DNA from: Actinobacteria bacterium UBA3028
GTDB lineage: Bacteria; Actinomycetota; Actinomycetes; Nanopelagicales; Nanopelagicaceae
Direction: 5' to 3'
Assembly: GCA_002367715.1 (NCBI GenBank)
Contig: DFDL01000037.1
Coordinates: 1-8,439, forward strand
DNA: 8,439 bases
Shown: piece after piece, positions 6,260 through 8,439 of the stretch
Position numbering within the stretch: position 1 is the stretch's first letter
How the letters are laid out: each line of letters begins with the position of its first letter
Notes under the pieces: model-generated
Seen by the model: only the letters and a program-made list of their open reading frames with translations
Database searches by the model: none
Told to the model about the DNA's origin: nothing
Translations under genes and position numbers: made by a program

Positions 6260-6263
6260 AGGG
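6260..6263 (+). promoter_or_regulatory. Ribosome binding site of nfo
   Basis: AGGG ends seven bases before the ATG at 6271, which supports this start and translation from a message that begins upstream of the candidate promoter's predicted start point. Confidence 0.45.
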
Positions 6264-6270
6264 TTGCGAA

Positions 6271-7143
6271 ATGTCTAGCACCCGAAAGCTTCCACGCTTA
6301 GGCGCCCATACCCCTACATCCGGCGGCATGGCTAAACGATCGATTGCATATGCCCAAGAAGTTAAGGCTGAAGCAATTCAAGTCTTTGCTTCAAACCCAA
6401 GAGGGTGGGCGATGCCAGATGCCAACTTTGAAGTAGATAAATTATTTCGAGATAAAGCGCTAGAACTAGATATTGAAACTTATGTCCATGCGCCATTTTT
6501 AATTAATTTAGGTTCACCAACACCGGCTACATATGAGAACTCATTAGCCTCTACCGCATACTCACTAAAGCGAGCTAGTGAAATTGGCGCGAAAGGGGTC
6601 GTTGTACATACTGGTTCTGCTGTCGATTCCACTTACGTCGATAAAGCATGGAAGCAGATCAAGAAGGGCGTAGTTCCAATCTTAAGCAAATTATCGCAAG
6701 ATGATCCGTGGCTACTATTAGAACCAACTGCAGGACAAGGTCAGTCTCTTGTAAAAAAGTTGGATGATCTACTTCATTATTTTGAAGCACTTGAATGGCA
6801 CCCAAAGGTCGGAGTCTGTCTCGATACCTGCCACGTATTTGCTGCCGGACATGACATTGCTAAAAAAGGTGGCATGACGCAGACGCTAGATTTACTTGTT
6901 GAGCTTGTGGGAATCGAGCGAATAAAACTTATCCACGCAAATGATTCGATGGATGTCTGTGGGGCGCTAAAAGATCGCCATCAGAATCTAGGTGATGGTG
7001 AGATCGGGATAAAGCCATTTGAGGAGCTCTTGGCCCACCCTGCAGTTAAAGGTGCTCCCCTAATTCTAGAAACACCTGGCATGGAGCCAAAGCATGGTGA
7101 AGAGATTGCTCTACTTTCAAAGATGAGAGCAAAGATAAAGTGA
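6271..7143 (+). CDS. nfo: Endonuclease IV (apurinic/apyrimidinic endonuclease, AP family 2)
   Basis: A 290-residue Zn-dependent TIM-barrel nuclease that cuts the DNA backbone 5' of abasic sites in base excision repair. All nine expected metal ligands can be placed: H73, H113, E151, D185, H188, H222, D235, H237 and E267. The family signatures are intact: GVCLDTCHVFAAGHD (181-195) and HANDSMDVCGALKDRH (222-237), followed by QNLGDGEIG, and ILETPG near the end. Length matches the usual 280-300 residues. The ATG at 6271 has AGGG at 6260-6263. The stop TGA overlaps the GTG of the next gene, so the two are translated as a unit, although DNA repair and small-molecule export have no obvious shared role. 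A candidate promoter and palindrome lie upstream. The call is secure. Confidence 0.96.
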   Translation: MSSTRKLPRLGAHTPTSGGMAKRSIAYAQEVKAEAIQVFASNPRGWAMPDANFEVDKLFRDKALELDIETYVHAPFLINLGSPTPATYENSLASTAYSLKRASEIGAKGVVVHTGSAVDSTYVDKAWKQIKKGVVPILSKLSQDDPWLLLEPTAGQGQSLVKKLDDLLHYFEALEWHPKVGVCLDTCHVFAAGHDIAKKGGMTQTLDLLVELVGIERIKLIHANDSMDVCGALKDRHQNLGDGEIGIKPFEELLAHPAVKGAPLILETPGMEPKHGEEIALLSKMRAKIK

Positions 7144-8021
7144 GAGAGAGCAAATTATTCTCAAGCCTTCTACTCTTAGCGGTATCGGCAATCTGGGGCG
7201 GCGCCTTCGTGTCGATGAAGGGTACCTTAGAGCGCTTAGATGTTAACTCATTTTTAACTTGGCGCTTCTTAATTGCAACGCTCTTACTAATTTTCATTAG
7301 ACCAAAGGTTCTGAAGAAATTTAACCGTGAGCTCATTTTGAAGGGCGCACTTGTTGGATTCTTCTTGGGTGGTGGCTATATTTTTCAATCCTTTGGCTTA
7401 ACGCTTACTACCGTATCTAACACCGGCTTTATAACTGGGCTATATGTCGTAATTACCCCCCTCATTGCCGCACTTGTTTTAAAGCGAAATATCTCAGGGT
7501 TTGAATGGTTTGCTGTAGTTCTTGCAACTGTTGGACTGGGGCTTCTCTCTCTAAATGGCTTTAGCTTCGGGCTTGGCGAAATGCTGGTACTCGTGAGTGC
7601 TCTCTTCTTCGCACTTCACATTATCGGCCTCGGACAATGGGCATCTAGCCTGGACACATACGCCCTTACCGTCTTGCAACTAGGCACCTGCGCACTGATG
7701 GCTTTCATTGCAAGTACCAAGAGCGGCTTTAACGCCCCGCCCGATTCTGGTGTCTGGTGGTCGATTATCTATACCGCGCTCTTTGCTACGGCTCTTGCTT
7801 TCATAGTTCAGACTTGGGCGCAGTCATTTATTAGACCAACAACTGTCGCCGTAATCCTTGCTATGGAGGTGGTATTTGCTGCAGCCTTTGGCATCTGGCT
7901 ATTAACCGAGCCACTGACTATCCGGATAGCTCTCGGTGGAATATTGGTTATAGCGTCGATGTACCTGATCATTTTTCTAGAGCAACGTAAGAACCAGAGA
8001 GCGAAAATTTCAAATGGCTGA
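7140..8021 (+). CDS. EamA-family (DMT superfamily) transporter
   Basis: A 293-residue integral membrane protein with the ten-helix, two-repeat layout of the drug/metabolite transporter superfamily. The first EamA repeat runs from about 1 to 135 (AVSAIWGGAF near the N-terminus; TGFITGLYVVITPLIAAL near its end) and the second from about 145 to 285, ending in the typical IWLLTEPLTIRIALGGILVI. A short charged tail follows. Members export amino acids, nucleotides or other metabolites, or import some, and the substrate cannot be read from sequence. The GTG start overlaps the nfo stop as GTGA, and the 3' end overlaps the threonine aldolase gene by eight bases. That coupling makes an amino-acid substrate such as threonine or glycine worth considering, but this is only a context argument. 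Confidence 0.92.
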   Translation: MRESKLFSSLLLLAVSAIWGGAFVSMKGTLERLDVNSFLTWRFLIATLLLIFIRPKVLKKFNRELILKGALVGFFLGGGYIFQSFGLTLTTVSNTGFITGLYVVITPLIAALVLKRNISGFEWFAVVLATVGLGLLSLNGFSFGLGEMLVLVSALFFALHIIGLGQWASSLDTYALTVLQLGTCALMAFIASTKSGFNAPPDSGVWWSIIYTALFATALAFIVQTWAQSFIRPTTVAVILAMEVVFAAAFGIWLLTEPLTIRIALGGILVIASMYLIIFLEQRKNQRAKISNG

Positions 8022-8439
8022 TTTCAGATCTGACACTGTCACGAAACCTTCGCCCGAAATGCTTGCGGCTATGCTCAAAGCAGATCTTGGTGATGATGTA
8101 TATGGCGATGACCCAACTGTAAATAATTTTGAGAAAGACCTCGCAGAAATGTTTGGAAAGCAGGCTGCTCTCTTTACCCCTACTGGATCTATGGCAAATC
8201 AAATTGCGATTCGCCTTCTAGTAAAGCCAGGTGAAGAGTTACTAACTGAGACAAATTCACATATCGTCCGGGCTGAACTTGGCGCGGCCGCCACCTTTAG
8301 TGGAATTACTACGCGAACCTGGCGCGCCGATCGCGGCTTACTTCATGCCGCTCAGGTTATGGAGATTGCTGCTCCAGATTCTGGTCCATATTTAGTTTCG
8401 ACCAAAGCCATTGCTATTGAAAATACCCACAACTTTGGT
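8014..8439 (+). CDS. ltaE: Low-specificity L-threonine aldolase, N-terminal part
   Basis: The frame opens at ATG 8014 and runs 142 codons to the window edge without a stop, so the gene is incomplete at its 3' end. It is a PLP-dependent fold-type I enzyme that cleaves L-threonine or L-allo-threonine to glycine and acetaldehyde. The N-terminus DFRSDTVTKPSPEM, then GDDVYGDDPTVNNFE, FTPTGSMANQIA and SHIVRAELGAAATFSG are the family's ordered signatures, and the fragment ends in ENTHNFG, the start of the ENTHN..GG motif. The catalytic lysine lies beyond the window. The start lies inside the transporter gene (8-base overlap) with only a weak purine stretch upstream, so coupled translation is likely. 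A related beta-eliminating lyase is the only realistic alternative. Confidence 0.93.
   Translation, partial: MADFRSDTVTKPSPEMLAAMLKADLGDDVYGDDPTVNNFEKDLAEMFGKQAALFTPTGSMANQIAIRLLVKPGEELLTETNSHIVRAELGAAATFSGITTRTWRADRGLLHAAQVMEIAAPDSGPYLVSTKAIAIENTHNFG

Overview
The window is 8.4 kb of tightly packed bacterial DNA with every recognisable gene on the + strand. Moderate-to-low GC (my impression by eye), an actinobacterial-type carotenoid set, a PASTA-domain Ser/Thr kinase resembling PknL and an actinobacterial-style small P-loop kinase point to an actinobacterium with a streamlined genome, plausibly a freshwater planktonic lineage of the acI / Nanopelagicales kind. The lineage is inferred from gene content and compactness; no marker gene in the window proves it.

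Positions 1-3020 hold a carotenoid block: the 3' part of a geranylgeranyl diphosphate synthase (crtE), phytoene desaturase (crtI) and phytoene synthase (crtB). crtB starts on the base after the crtI stop codon. Together they would take C5/C15 prenyl diphosphates to GGPP, phytoene and then lycopene. No lycopene cyclase or rhodopsin gene is visible here.

Positions 3021-3165 are the only long gap between genes. It contains a clear but divergent TPP (thiamine pyrophosphate) riboswitch. The closing helix P1 ends on the base before the ATG of a PnuC-family membrane transporter, which is therefore best read as a thiamine-type (PnuT) transporter. A small P-loop kinase overlaps the transporter's end and is a reasonable but untested candidate for phosphorylating, and so trapping, the imported substrate. 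Nine bases further on comes a PknL-like Ser/Thr kinase with one transmembrane segment and four PASTA repeats. Near its 5' end the coding sequence contains a perfect 11-bp hairpin.

Positions 6227-8439 hold a second run of genes: endonuclease IV (nfo, complete metal-ligand set), an EamA/DMT-family exporter overlapping nfo by 4 bases, and the 5' part of a low-specificity L-threonine aldolase overlapping the exporter by 8 bases. A possible promoter and a perfect 12-bp palindrome precede nfo.

The most interesting part is the riboswitch / transporter / P-loop kinase unit, for two reasons: the aptamer's pyrophosphate-sensing arm departs from consensus, and the kinase has no assigned substrate. I saw no tRNA, rRNA, CRISPR array, insertion sequence or frameshifted gene.
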